From the NCBI GenBank assembly GCA_017444095.1, contig JAFSXM010000020.1, positions 1 to 64,000 on the forward strand: a stretch of 64,000 bases of DNA, in the 5' to 3' direction. A program made the position numbers and the translations under genes. The stretch comes from Rickettsiales bacterium (GTDB taxonomy: Bacteria; Pseudomonadota; Alphaproteobacteria; Rickettsiales; Deianiraeaceae). This document shows, piece after piece, positions 45,831-54,575 of the stretch. Below the pieces are notes generated by a model. It worked only from the letters and a program-made list of their open reading frames with translations. It ran no database searches and was not told where the DNA came from. Position 1 is the stretch's first letter; each line of letters starts with the position of its first letter.

Positions 45831-47594
45831 ATGAATTTTTTGTTTTCAAGTATTTTCAAGCATATTCTTATCGTTGCATTTTTATTGTTGTCTTCATTAA
45901 CTATTACAACCAATAAAATTTTTGCAGAACAAATTACCACCAAGACAAAGAGTAATACTAAACAACAGATTGTAAAAAATCAATCAACAAAAAACAAAAA
46001 TAGCACAAAACAAACTATCGGCAAGCAACAAAATGGCTCCAATATTAAAACAAATAAACAAAATGCAAAAAAAAATGTAAGTAATATAAAAACACAGATT
46101 GTGAAACAAACCGGCAATGATAGCAATAAAAACAATACAAATAAAAATTCTGTTAAAAATGAAAAAAATAATTCCAATAATAATAACGGTAAGGCTTTAC
46201 AATCAAAGTCTGCGACAAAATCATCTCAAATAAATCAACCTCAAAACATCAATATGAAAGGCTCTACTAAAAAAGACAAAATTAGTGAGTTGATAGATGA
46301 TATTGAAAGTGGAAAGATTAAGATAGCATACAAACAAAAGATACAAGACAACACAGCTGATGATTATGAAAACAACTGCATTGAAGAACATTATGCTGGA
46401 ATGGTTGGCGATAAGTCAAAGAGTAAAGGTATGAACCTTGATTTGTTTTTAGAGGCGAAAAATAAAAATGACTTTATGCTCGTGATTAGTGGTAAAAATG
46501 TGAACGATGAAAAGCAAGTGAAAACAATGTTATCAGGTGATAATAAGAGATTTGCGATTGATATACTTTTTGACAAAAATATAAATGACAAAAGCAAGGT
46601 TGATGATGTGTTTTCATTAAAAGAAAATATGGTAAATTTTACATATCAAATGCCAAAAAATGTTAGATTGAAATACGGGCATCAAAACTATGGCTACACA
46701 ATAGCATTGTATTTTGAAAATGACATTAAAATTGTACATCAAGAACGAAGTAAAGACGAGATAGTTGTTAAATTTTCACTTATAAATAAACGAGGAGATA
46801 AAAATAATGGAAATGTTGATGTTAGTGTAAATAATGATGCTAATAATGAGGATAAAACATCGGTAATAAAAGATTATGCTATCCATTCATCTGCAAATGA
46901 CAAAATTTTTATCAATCACGAAAAACCAATTATTGTAGCAATAGATGCAGGACATGGAGGTATAGATAGTGGTGCAATTGGCACAAGTAAAGTGTTTGAG
47001 AAGAATATAACATTACAATATGCGAAAAAGCTTAAAGAGGTATTAAGTAAATATGGATTTAAAGTTGTTATGATCAGAGATAACGACAAGACAATTCCAT
47101 TAGGTAAAAGGGTTAAAATAGCAAAAGATGCCAAAGCTGATGTTTATATTTCTTTACATACAGATGCAAATGAGAATAAAAAGGCATACGGAACAACGAT
47201 TTATAGTTTGTCAAAGCTTGATACCGGACATCCTGATTGGAAAAGGTTTCATAATAAAACTTATCTGCCAAGCAATTATGTAAATTATATCGGTAATTTC
47301 AATGTATTGGATATACTGATTGATATGACGCACAAATCTTTATTAGAAAAATCACAAGTGTTAACCGACAATATTTTAACAAGATTGAAAGCTCAAAATA
47401 TTTGCAAAAGATGTAGGCACGGGCAGAGATCATTTGCTGTTTTAAGAGGTCTTAATATGGTTTCCATTCTTGTTGAGATTGGTTATATCACAAATGACGA
47501 AGAGCTTAAAAAAATGCAAACCGAAGATTATATGAATAAATTTATAGATAATTTAGCTTTTGTCATTAAAAATACATTTGTAAACAAACTATAA
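45831..47594 (+). CDS. amiC: N-acetylmuramoyl-L-alanine amidase (Amidase_3)
   Basis: A 587-residue exported cell-wall hydrolase. The signal peptide is residues 1-33 (HILIVAFLLLSSLTITTNKIFA-E). A very long Lys/Asn/Thr/Gln-rich linker (to about 150) and a degenerate AMIN-like beta domain (about 185-330) precede the zinc amidase domain from about residue 366: AIDAGHGGIDSGAIG (first His), Glu in KVFEKNITL, SLHTDAN (second His), and the final Glu in ILVEIGYITN. It cuts the amide between MurNAc and the stem peptide, normally at the septum. ATG 45831 was chosen because the signal peptide starts there; the frame is open upstream over dnaJ. Confidence 0.92.
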   Translation: MNFLFSSIFKHILIVAFLLLSSLTITTNKIFAEQITTKTKSNTKQQIVKNQSTKNKNSTKQTIGKQQNGSNIKTNKQNAKKNVSNIKTQIVKQTGNDSNKNNTNKNSVKNEKNNSNNNNGKALQSKSATKSSQINQPQNINMKGSTKKDKISELIDDIESGKIKIAYKQKIQDNTADDYENNCIEEHYAGMVGDKSKSKGMNLDLFLEAKNKNDFMLVISGKNVNDEKQVKTMLSGDNKRFAIDILFDKNINDKSKVDDVFSLKENMVNFTYQMPKNVRLKYGHQNYGYTIALYFENDIKIVHQERSKDEIVVKFSLINKRGDKNNGNVDVSVNNDANNEDKTSVIKDYAIHSSANDKIFINHEKPIIVAIDAGHGGIDSGAIGTSKVFEKNITLQYAKKLKEVLSKYGFKVVMIRDNDKTIPLGKRVKIAKDAKADVYISLHTDANENKKAYGTTIYSLSKLDTGHPDWKRFHNKTYLPSNYVNYIGNFNVLDILIDMTHKSLLEKSQVLTDNILTRLKAQNICKRCRHGQRSFAVLRGLNMVSILVEIGYITNDEELKKMQTEDYMNKFIDNLAFVIKNTFVNKL

Positions 47595-47653
47595 GATTTA
47601 TAACATAGATAAACGATTGCAACATTTTAATATTGTGTTTAAAGACAATAAAG

Positions 47654-48202
47654 TTATCTACACATAGCCAATATTTTTCTACCAGCCATTTTTGGTTCTT
47701 CAACCTGTTTAGAGTATGGTTTTAATCTTTCGCAAATATTCTGCATTAGTTCCATAGCAACATTAACTCTTGGCATATCTCTTCCTTTAAGTTGCATCAC
47801 GAGTTGGACACTATTTTTTGCTTGTAAAAACTCTATTGCTTTTTTCAGCTTAATATCAAGGTCATTTGCTCCTATATTTATAGTAAATTGTATCTCTTTT
47901 TGTTTAGTTGATGATTTATTATCTTTTTGCTTTTTTTGTTTCTCGTAGTTGTATTTGCCATAATCATAGATTTTACAAACTGGCGGAATTGCATTTGGTG
48001 ATATGTTGATTAAATCCAGTTCGGCTTCTTTTGCCATTTGTAATGCTTGTTGCGTTGGGACGATGCCAACCATTGTGCCATTTTGGTCTATCAATCTGAC
48101 CTCCCTGATGTTATGCCAGTTAAACTTATATTTATTATTGTTATTAAATCTATCATTATCTCGCTGAATTCTGTTAAAATTAGGTCTATAAATTCTTCCC
48201 AC
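47654..48202 (-). CDS. infC: Translation initiation factor IF-3
   Basis: A 182-residue IF-3. The N-terminal domain is at about 30-95 (IREVRLIDQNGTMVGIVPTQQALQMA, ELDLINISPNAIPPVCKIYDYGKYNYE), then a linker, and a C-terminal domain (EIQFTINIGANDLDIKLKKAIEFL, VQLVMQLKGRDM) follows. It binds the 30S subunit and checks start codons. The start is GTG by the longest frame. Many infC genes use AUU for self-control, but no ATT lies at a suitable in-frame position here. A basic, Asn-rich arm of 28 residues precedes the core. Confidence 0.95.
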   Translation of the reverse strand: MGRIYRPNFNRIQRDNDRFNNNNKYKFNWHNIREVRLIDQNGTMVGIVPTQQALQMAKEAELDLINISPNAIPPVCKIYDYGKYNYEKQKKQKDNKSSTKQKEIQFTINIGANDLDIKLKKAIEFLQAKNSVQLVMQLKGRDMPRVNVAMELMQNICERLKPYSKQVEEPKMAGRKILAMCR

Positions 48203-48329
48203 TAATAAATACCATCAAACAATTACAATATATTCAATTATAGTTTGGAAAATATGAAAAATTAAATTGCAATTAAAAAATATCTCAAATCCCTTTCACA
48301 TTATCTAATAAATTGAAGACGATGTAATT

Positions 48330-49718
48330 ATGATTGCTGATAGGATTTTTCAAACAATCGCTGATTTCGGTGAGAAGGTGTTATTTTTTGATGTATTTTT
48401 TTGGACAGATAAAGTATCGATGCCATTTTTGATTTTTTGGTTATTAGTTGCATCTATTTATTTTGCCGTAATAACTGGTTTTTTTAATTTTAGAAAACTA
48501 CCTTTGGCTGTATTTGAATTTATAAAAGGCAAAAAAAGTGTTAATAAAGCAGAAGGGACTATTTCAAGTAAAAGTATTGTTTTATCAGCTGTAGCTGGTG
48601 CTACTGATTTAGGTAGTATATTTGGTGTAGCGGGTATTGTGGCTCTTGGAGGCCCCGGCACACTTTTTTGGTTATTGGTAGCTGGTTTTTTGTCAACATC
48701 TATTCGCTATGCGGAAGTTGTTTGTGGGCATAAGTTTAGAAGGAAGGTATTTGTGAATGGAAAAAGTGCAGGTTATACAGGTGGTCCGCAGGTTTATATT
48801 ACAAGGATATTTTCAATGTTTAATATGAAAAAACTTGGAAAGATTATTGCAACAATGTATGCCATTATGCTTTGCTTGTCAACATTTTGTTCCTTACAAG
48901 TTAATCAAACGGTTCATATTTTTACACATATGTTCCCAGATTTGTCAAAATACACTTGGATAATTGCACTAATGGTAGCTTTGTTGATTATTTTTGTCGT
49001 TGTAAAAGGTATATCTGGTGTTGCAAAATTTAATCAAAAAGTTGTTCCTCCAATGATTGTGTTGTATCTTATTGTAGCTTTGTCTATTTTTATTACACAC
49101 AGAAGTAATATTATTCCAGCGATACAGATAATTTTTGAAGATGCTTTTTCTTTTCGTGCTGTAAATGGTGGCATTCTTGGAGCATTGGTTATGGGATTTC
49201 AAAGGGCATTTTTCTGTAATGAAAGCGGTATGGGTTCTGGTGCCATTATACACTCTAATTCTTCAAATAAAGATAGCAGAAAGGAAGGCATAATCTCCAT
49301 GATAACACCTATTATTTCCGTGGTTATCGTTTGTTTATGCTCTGGAATGATAGTTCTTGTGTCTAAATCATTTTTGGAAGGTTCAAGTGGAACGGATTAT
49401 ATTATAAATGCTTTCGCAAGTGTGCATCCAATGATGAAGTATTTAACACTCGTAATTGTTCCGCTTTTCGGTATCACAACGGCAGTTTCTTGGGCTTATT
49501 ATGGCTCTAAACAATTTTCTACAATTTTTGGGAAAAAAAATGTAATGATTTACTATACACTATTATTTGTAGCATATTTCCTATGTGGCATGGTTGAGAG
49601 CTTTGAGACTATATTAAGTGTGGCTGATTTTTTAAATCTGTCCGTGACTATACCAAACATTATTGCCTTGTATATGATGTCAAGAGTTGTATTGAGAGAG
49701 ACATTTAAAAAGAAGTAA
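48330..49718 (+). CDS. Sodium:alanine/amino-acid symporter (AGCS family)
   Basis: A 462-residue transporter with about eleven spans. Family marks are VAGATDLGSIFGVAGIVALGGPGTLFWLLVAGFL near the N-terminus (usual 'G-N-I-x-G-V-A-x-A-I-x-x-G-G-P-G-A-x-F-W-M-W'), YTGGPQVYI, and GFQRAFFCNESGMGSGAI, where the family has 'G-x-x-R-A-x-F-S-N-E-A-G-x-G-S-A'. The substrate is probably alanine, glycine or serine with sodium. In a reduced genome such uptake would replace lost synthesis. Single gene, divergent from infC. Confidence 0.9.
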   Translation: MIADRIFQTIADFGEKVLFFDVFFWTDKVSMPFLIFWLLVASIYFAVITGFFNFRKLPLAVFEFIKGKKSVNKAEGTISSKSIVLSAVAGATDLGSIFGVAGIVALGGPGTLFWLLVAGFLSTSIRYAEVVCGHKFRRKVFVNGKSAGYTGGPQVYITRIFSMFNMKKLGKIIATMYAIMLCLSTFCSLQVNQTVHIFTHMFPDLSKYTWIIALMVALLIIFVVVKGISGVAKFNQKVVPPMIVLYLIVALSIFITHRSNIIPAIQIIFEDAFSFRAVNGGILGALVMGFQRAFFCNESGMGSGAIIHSNSSNKDSRKEGIISMITPIISVVIVCLCSGMIVLVSKSFLEGSSGTDYIINAFASVHPMMKYLTLVIVPLFGITTAVSWAYYGSKQFSTIFGKKNVMIYYTLLFVAYFLCGMVESFETILSVADFLNLSVTIPNIIALYMMSRVVLRETFKKK

Positions 49719-49791
49719 GGCTGATTATTTTAGATATCAATTTACATATTTTTTTTATCTTCTATTATTGTAGTGATTGTTTTACTTTCTT

Positions 49792-50586
49792 ATGGAAGAA
49801 CACAACCATAGTATTAATTATGATGATGTATTTAATAATGAAATGACAGTTGAAATGTCGATATATGAATCTCTGGAAGATTCAGATCCGAAGAATTACT
49901 ATGTTCCTCTTGAAAATCAGCCACTTGATAATGTAAATAATTGTAAAAAAATAGATTTTACTTTACACACAAAGCATTTCGCTTCGCCACTTACCATAAC
50001 ATTTATGTGGGATGGTGATAAATTATATTTCAATTATTTTAGAAATCAGCAAAGCACTAAAACATATGCATTTAATTCATGGAGACCTTTTAATTTAGAA
50101 AGTGAAGATAACAGACGCACATCGGCTATACGAGTTTTGTATAGATTGTTATGCGGACAAGAGATAAAAGATAATGAGAAAAAGTTGTTAATGCTTGCGA
50201 TGATATATCAGATATCCGCGTATGTACGAGGCAATGCTTACGCCATGTGGCATACAGAAGATTGCAAAACAATTAGTGAAATTCCATTGGATTTTATAGA
50301 CAAGGTTCAAGAAACAAATACATATAACGATATTCGCGATGAGGTAAAAAAAGACAAACTATTTACAAAAAAAGATTTTACCGAAAAAATGAATGCTTTT
50401 TTTAAAACAAAACATGAGAAAAACAAACAACAAAACCATCAAAACGGCAATGATGTCTCTAATAATGATAATGTTATTGAAAAAAATAATAAATCAGGTA
50501 ATAGTCAAGGCAACGGCTGTTTTAACAGGTGCACTACTGGTTTGTCAGCTTGTTGTAGCTATATTAAGAGATGGCTGGTTGGTTGA
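49792..50586 (+). CDS. Unknown protein with Cys-cluster C-terminus
   Basis: A 264-residue protein, unrecognised and without a signal peptide. A middle folded part (about 60-150: FMWDGDKLYFNYFRNQQ...AIRVLYRLLCGQEI) contains Trp/Tyr/His-rich YAMWHTEDCKTIS. A Lys/Asn/His-rich linker (about 195-240) leads to the C-terminus GNGCFNRCTTGLSACCSYIKRW with four cysteines and a short hydrophobic/basic end. The design of folded body, disordered linker and cysteine tail is shared with 1730-2605, 13105-14520 and 35948-36982. ATG 49792 is used rather than an upstream TTG. Confidence 0.55.
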   Translation: MEEHNHSINYDDVFNNEMTVEMSIYESLEDSDPKNYYVPLENQPLDNVNNCKKIDFTLHTKHFASPLTITFMWDGDKLYFNYFRNQQSTKTYAFNSWRPFNLESEDNRRTSAIRVLYRLLCGQEIKDNEKKLLMLAMIYQISAYVRGNAYAMWHTEDCKTISEIPLDFIDKVQETNTYNDIRDEVKKDKLFTKKDFTEKMNAFFKTKHEKNKQQNHQNGNDVSNNDNVIEKNNKSGNSQGNGCFNRCTTGLSACCSYIKRWLVG

Positions 50587-50980
50587 TGAAAGATGATAAA
50601 TTACAACTTTTTGAAAAACCTATTTAGCATAAATATCTATGATTAATTGATTAATGAACGATCATTATTATAAACAATTCTTTTTATAATGGCTTTTTTT
50701 CAATTTAATAAAAAGATATAAAAAAACCTTCCTACTAATACCAAAATACAATCTTGTGCGGTTTAGTAAGAAGGTATCCCCTTTTAAAAACAACTTGTCA
50801 ATATAAATTGACTTTGATTGAGTTTTTAACTCAACTTATGATTTATTTTACAAAAATCATATCCGTAGTCAAATATTTTTTTATCAAAATGTTATTTTTT
50901 TTAGTTATGAATGATGTTTTTTCTATACCATTTGTTGATTTTAATAAAACCAATTATAACAAGAAGAAAGTTGTGCTTAT
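50587..50980. other. 394-base non-coding gap with inverted repeats before gatB
   Basis: This is the longest gene-free stretch in the window. Besides the large hairpin at 50726-50775 it holds two short perfect palindromes, GTCAAT/ATTGAC (spacer ATAA, from about 50797) and TTGAGTT/AACTCAA (3-base loop, around 50817-50833). An open frame at 50754-50984 runs through the hairpin and into gatB; its hydrophobic, AT-driven composition does not look like a gene. No clear promoter was found. Confidence 0.4.
50726..50775 (+). ncRNA. Strong 16-pair hairpin (possible small RNA or leader)
   Basis: The left arm at 50726-50742 (ACCTTCCTACTAATACC) pairs with the right arm at 50760-50775 (GGTTTAGTAAGAAGGT) with one mismatch and one bulged T, and a 17-base loop. 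This is the strongest stem I see between genes in the window. ATCCCCTTTT follows, which could serve as a weak terminator tail. It could be the end of the preceding transcript, a gatB leader element or an independent RNA. It matches no RNA family that I know. Confidence 0.4.
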
Positions 50981-52426
50981 ATGATGATTAAAGGCAAAAG
51001 TAATGATTACCAAGTTGTAATTGGACTTGAAACTCATACAGAATTAAATACAAATACAAAACTTTTTTCACAGAGTAAAAATGCTTTTGCAAGTAATCAA
51101 AATGAAAATGTTTGTCTTTTTGACATAGCGACACCTGGTAAATTGCCGGTTTTAAATCGTGCTGTAGTTGATAAAGCGATAGCTTTTGGATTGGCCGTTA
51201 ATGCAGAAATAAGCAAAGTTAGTCGTTTTGACAGAAAACATTATTTTTATCCAGATTTGCCACAGGGTTATCAAATTACACAATTTTATCAGCCAATTAT
51301 TAAAAACGGAAAGGTAGACATTAAGCTTGCTAATGGTGATAAAAAAACAATTCGTATTCATGAGGCACATATAGAGCAAGATGCCGGTAAGTTGATACAC
51401 GATAGAGATGCAACACATTCATACATAGACTATAATCGCTCTGGTGTTCCATTATTAGAAATAGTTAGTGAGGCTGATTTTAGAGATCCAGATGAAGTTG
51501 TGGTGTATTTGAAATCTTTGCAGGCAATATTAAGGGCTACTAATGTTTCTGTTGCTGATTTAGAAAAAGGAACATTTAGATGTGATGCAAATGTTTCAGT
51601 TATGCCAATAGGTAGTGATAAGTTTGGAACGAGATGTGAAATTAAGAATTTGAATTCATTTCGTTTTGTTGCACAAGCGGTTGAATATGAAGCGAAAAGA
51701 CAAGTTGAGATTATAGAAAGCGGAGAAAAGGTTATTCAACAAACAAGATTGTTTAACTCAAAAACAGGTCAAACCGAGCTTATGAGGGATAAGGCTGATG
51801 CTGTTGATTACTATTATTTTCCAGACCCAGATTTATTGCCAGTATGTTTAACTGATGATGATATTGAAAATGTAAGAAAAAATATGCCTGAATTACCAGA
51901 ACAAAAAGCTGAAAGATATACCAAACTTGGTATGTCGCAAAAAGAAATAGATTTCTTGGTGCAAAATGCTAATTATTCAAATTACTTTGATGAGTTGTTG
52001 AAAAAGCACGATGCAAAATTTTCATCTACTTGGATGCTCACTGAGTTATTGGGAAGATTGAGTAAAATGCAAGTTTCCATTGAAGAATGTATGGTTTCTG
52101 CAAATAAATTGAGTGAACTGATGGATGCAATTAAAAATGGCGAGATTAGTGGCAAAATTGCGAAAGATGTATTAGATGATATGCTTATTAGTGGAAAATC
52201 TGCAAGTGAGATTATAAACGAAAAAGGATTAAAACAAATTGACGATGATGATGCTATTGAAAAAGCTGTAATTGAGGTTATAAATGAAAATCCACAACAA
52301 GTGGAAAAATATAAAAACGGCAACGATAGATTATTTGGTTTTTTTGTAGGACAAACATTAAAGAAGATGGGAGGAAAGGCTAATCCACAAAAGGTTAATG
52401 AGATTGTTAAAAAACAATTAGGTTAA
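50981..52426 (+). CDS. gatB: Aspartyl/glutamyl-tRNA amidotransferase subunit B
   Basis: A 481-residue subunit of GatCAB, which converts Glu-tRNA-Gln (and Asp-tRNA-Asn) to the correct amide form. The N-terminal domain has VVIGLETHTELNTNTKLFS, followed by HYFYPDLPQGYQITQ, GVPLLEIVSEADFRDPDE and KGTFRCDANVS. The zinc ligands of some GatB are not conserved here (usual E-x-H-x-Q-L-x-T is ETHTELNT). The C-terminal YqeY-like domain begins near 330 and ends with MGGKANPQKVNEIVKKQL. gatA and gatC are not in the window. Confidence 0.95.
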   Translation: MMIKGKSNDYQVVIGLETHTELNTNTKLFSQSKNAFASNQNENVCLFDIATPGKLPVLNRAVVDKAIAFGLAVNAEISKVSRFDRKHYFYPDLPQGYQITQFYQPIIKNGKVDIKLANGDKKTIRIHEAHIEQDAGKLIHDRDATHSYIDYNRSGVPLLEIVSEADFRDPDEVVVYLKSLQAILRATNVSVADLEKGTFRCDANVSVMPIGSDKFGTRCEIKNLNSFRFVAQAVEYEAKRQVEIIESGEKVIQQTRLFNSKTGQTELMRDKADAVDYYYFPDPDLLPVCLTDDDIENVRKNMPELPEQKAERYTKLGMSQKEIDFLVQNANYSNYFDELLKKHDAKFSSTWMLTELLGRLSKMQVSIEECMVSANKLSELMDAIKNGEISGKIAKDVLDDMLISGKSASEIINEKGLKQIDDDDAIEKAVIEVINENPQQVEKYKNGNDRLFGFFVGQTLKKMGGKANPQKVNEIVKKQLG

Positions 52427-52455
52427 TTTTTTTAATCAGTGTGGCTTAATATTGT

Positions 52456-53841
52456 ATGATGATACCTCATTGGCCTATTTATACAGGGCCAAATAAAGAT
52501 TTTGAAAATAGTGTTTTGAGGACGAAGTTGATTTTATCACGGCTTGGCAATCCTCATTTGAAAATGAAAAATATTATCCATATAACAGGGACAAAAGGTA
52601 AGGGTTCTACGGCTTTATACATATCAAATATATTAAAATCTTGTGGTTATTGTGTAAATACATATATTTCTCCGCATATTTACGAATGTAATGAAAGGAT
52701 TTTACTAAATGGTGATAAAGTAAGTGATGAGGATTTGCATTTTGCAACAGAAGCGGTAAGAATTGTTTGTGAAGAGAATTGTGGCGATGATGGTAGGATA
52801 GAACCATCTTTATTTGAGGCTATGACATGTTCTGCATTTTTGCTTATGTCAAAAAATAATGCTGATTTTAATGTTATTGAGGTTGGAATGGGAGGCAAAA
52901 ATGATGCTACCAATGTTTTTGATGATAACCCACCGATAGTTTGTGTATTTGTGCCTATACACTTGGATCATACAAAATTTCTTGGAGATAAAGTAGAGCA
53001 AGTTGCATTAAACAAGAGCTTCTTGATTAAGAACGGCACGAAGTATGTTATTATGTCATCGCAATCAAAAGAAGCAAAAAGTGTTATATCTAATGTCGCA
53101 AAACAATATGGTATTAGTGATGGGAATATACTTTCTTACGGAGATGATTATGAAGTTTTTAAAAACGAAGAAGATGGACGACCTGTTTATGAAAGTAGTA
53201 GGTTTGATACTTGTTTTCCTTTTATACAACCAAATATGCAGGGGGATTATCAGTTGATAAATGCAGGATGTGCTATTTCTACTTGTTTGGCACTTGTGGA
53301 AGGCGGTTTTGCTGACAAACTTTCTATTGATGATGTTAACGAAGGGATAAAAAATACAATCAATATTGTTAGGATGCAGAAAATTACGAGTGGAAAATTG
53401 TTTAATTTATTGCCAAGTGGTAGTATATTTTATGTCGATGGAGCACACAATCAATTAGCCAGTCATGCTTTATCTGCTTATATTCAAGAGTTTATACAGG
53501 AAATGAAAAAAAATAATCAAAAATATAAAATATGTGTTGCCATCGCCAGAACAAAAAATGCCAACAATAAAGCTTTTTTGCAAGAATTTTATGACAATAA
53601 TGGCAAGTTTGTTGTGGATTTAATTATTTGTACAAGGGCAAACTTGGAGAGCATACCTGAACCACCGGAAAGAATTGCAGATGCTTGCAAAAGTATGAAT
53701 ATAAATCATAAAACGGCATATACAATAGATGAAGTTTTACAGCAAGTGGTTGATTTTGCAAAAGGTGAAAAGGTGCTCCTAATTTGCACTGGTAGTTTGT
53801 ATCTTGCAAGGGATGTGGATATGTCTAATAAAGAATTGTAA
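52456..53841 (+). CDS. folC: Folylpolyglutamate/dihydrofolate synthase
   Basis: A 461-residue Mur-ligase-like enzyme that adds glutamate to folates. The ATP loop is HITGTKGKGSTA, then SPHIYECNERILLNG, EVGMGGKNDATNVF and HLDHTKFLG, and in the C-terminal half DGAHNQLA. It follows gatB by 29 bases and starts 'HWPIYTGPNKD...RLGNPH', matching the family start. Slightly long because of Asn/Lys insertions. It is convergent with pgsA. Confidence 0.93.
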   Translation: MMIPHWPIYTGPNKDFENSVLRTKLILSRLGNPHLKMKNIIHITGTKGKGSTALYISNILKSCGYCVNTYISPHIYECNERILLNGDKVSDEDLHFATEAVRIVCEENCGDDGRIEPSLFEAMTCSAFLLMSKNNADFNVIEVGMGGKNDATNVFDDNPPIVCVFVPIHLDHTKFLGDKVEQVALNKSFLIKNGTKYVIMSSQSKEAKSVISNVAKQYGISDGNILSYGDDYEVFKNEEDGRPVYESSRFDTCFPFIQPNMQGDYQLINAGCAISTCLALVEGGFADKLSIDDVNEGIKNTINIVRMQKITSGKLFNLLPSGSIFYVDGAHNQLASHALSAYIQEFIQEMKKNNQKYKICVAIARTKNANNKAFLQEFYDNNGKFVVDLIICTRANLESIPEPPERIADACKSMNINHKTAYTIDEVLQQVVDFAKGEKVLLICTGSLYLARDVDMSNKEL

Positions 53842-53884
53842 TGATTGCAAAATATTATTTCAAGGTAAGGTTTGGTGGTTTTTT

Positions 53885-54478
53885 TTATTTAATGTTAACT
53901 TGATTTTCACCTTTTAGTATCCAATATACTGATTTTACATAATTAATTGCAGTGATAACTGCAAGTAAGGCCGATAGGCTGAATAACACATTTGCATACA
54001 ATATTACACATTTGTTTTCAAAAGCTAATAAAATTACTAACGATGTCATTTGTAAGATTGTTTTATACTTAGCCATTTTGGAAACAGGTATTGAAATTTG
54101 TTTTTCACGAGAACAAAATTCACGAACACCAGATATAAAAATCTCTCTAAATAGTATAATTAAAGCCGGTAATAACCAAACTTTATGTGTGTATGCAAGC
54201 ATCATAATTAGAGATAAAACCAATAATTTGTCCGCGATTGGGTCCATACATTTTCCGTATGGGGTGATGACATCGTATTTTCTTGCAATTTTTCCATCTA
54301 AACAATCGGTTAAACAAACCAAAGCTGTTAATGCTACGATAACATATTTTACAGATGTAATGCTACAAATATTATGATATTCAATATATATCATTAAACA
54401 AATAATTGGGACAAAGATTATCCTTAAATTTGTTAAAATATTTGGAATTTTTTTTACAATATCTTGTTGTGTTTTCAT
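53885..54478 (-). CDS. pgsA: CDP-diacylglycerol--glycerol-3-phosphate phosphatidyltransferase
   Basis: A 197-residue CDP-alcohol transferase that makes phosphatidylglycerol phosphate. The family signature is D-C-L-D-G-K-I-A-R...G-K-C-M-D-P-I-A-D-K; the usual D-G is D-C at the first position pair but the metal-binding Asp residues remain. N-terminal PNILTNLRIIFVP is typical (usual P-N-x-L-T-x-x-R). Five or six spans. ATG 54478 is chosen because MKTQQDIVKKIPNILT is the normal start; the open frame runs 47 codons further upstream into the divergent promoter region. Confidence 0.93.
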   Translation of the reverse strand: MKTQQDIVKKIPNILTNLRIIFVPIICLMIYIEYHNICSITSVKYVIVALTALVCLTDCLDGKIARKYDVITPYGKCMDPIADKLLVLSLIMMLAYTHKVWLLPALIILFREIFISGVREFCSREKQISIPVSKMAKYKTILQMTSLVILLAFENKCVILYANVLFSLSALLAVITAINYVKSVYWILKGENQVNIK

Positions 54479-54575
54479 TTGTGTAAATACTAAATTATAA
54501 TTTGTTTTTTTTGAAATAAAATTTATTTGCAAATTGTTTTTTTGCCTCTTATAATAATACCTGATAAGGTTGTTG

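Noticed and set aside
47654-47662. DnaA-box-like TTATCTACA
   Set aside because: A single imperfect copy inside the 3' end of infC, without neighbours; expected by chance in AT-rich DNA.
48190-48210. AUU start for infC, as in E. coli
   Set aside because: No in-frame ATT is placed at a suitable position; a GTG gives the observed N-terminus.
50754-50984. 76-codon ORF upstream of gatB
   Set aside because: It runs through the hairpin and into gatB, is rich in Phe/Ile/Lys as AT-rich random DNA is, and has no recognisable features.
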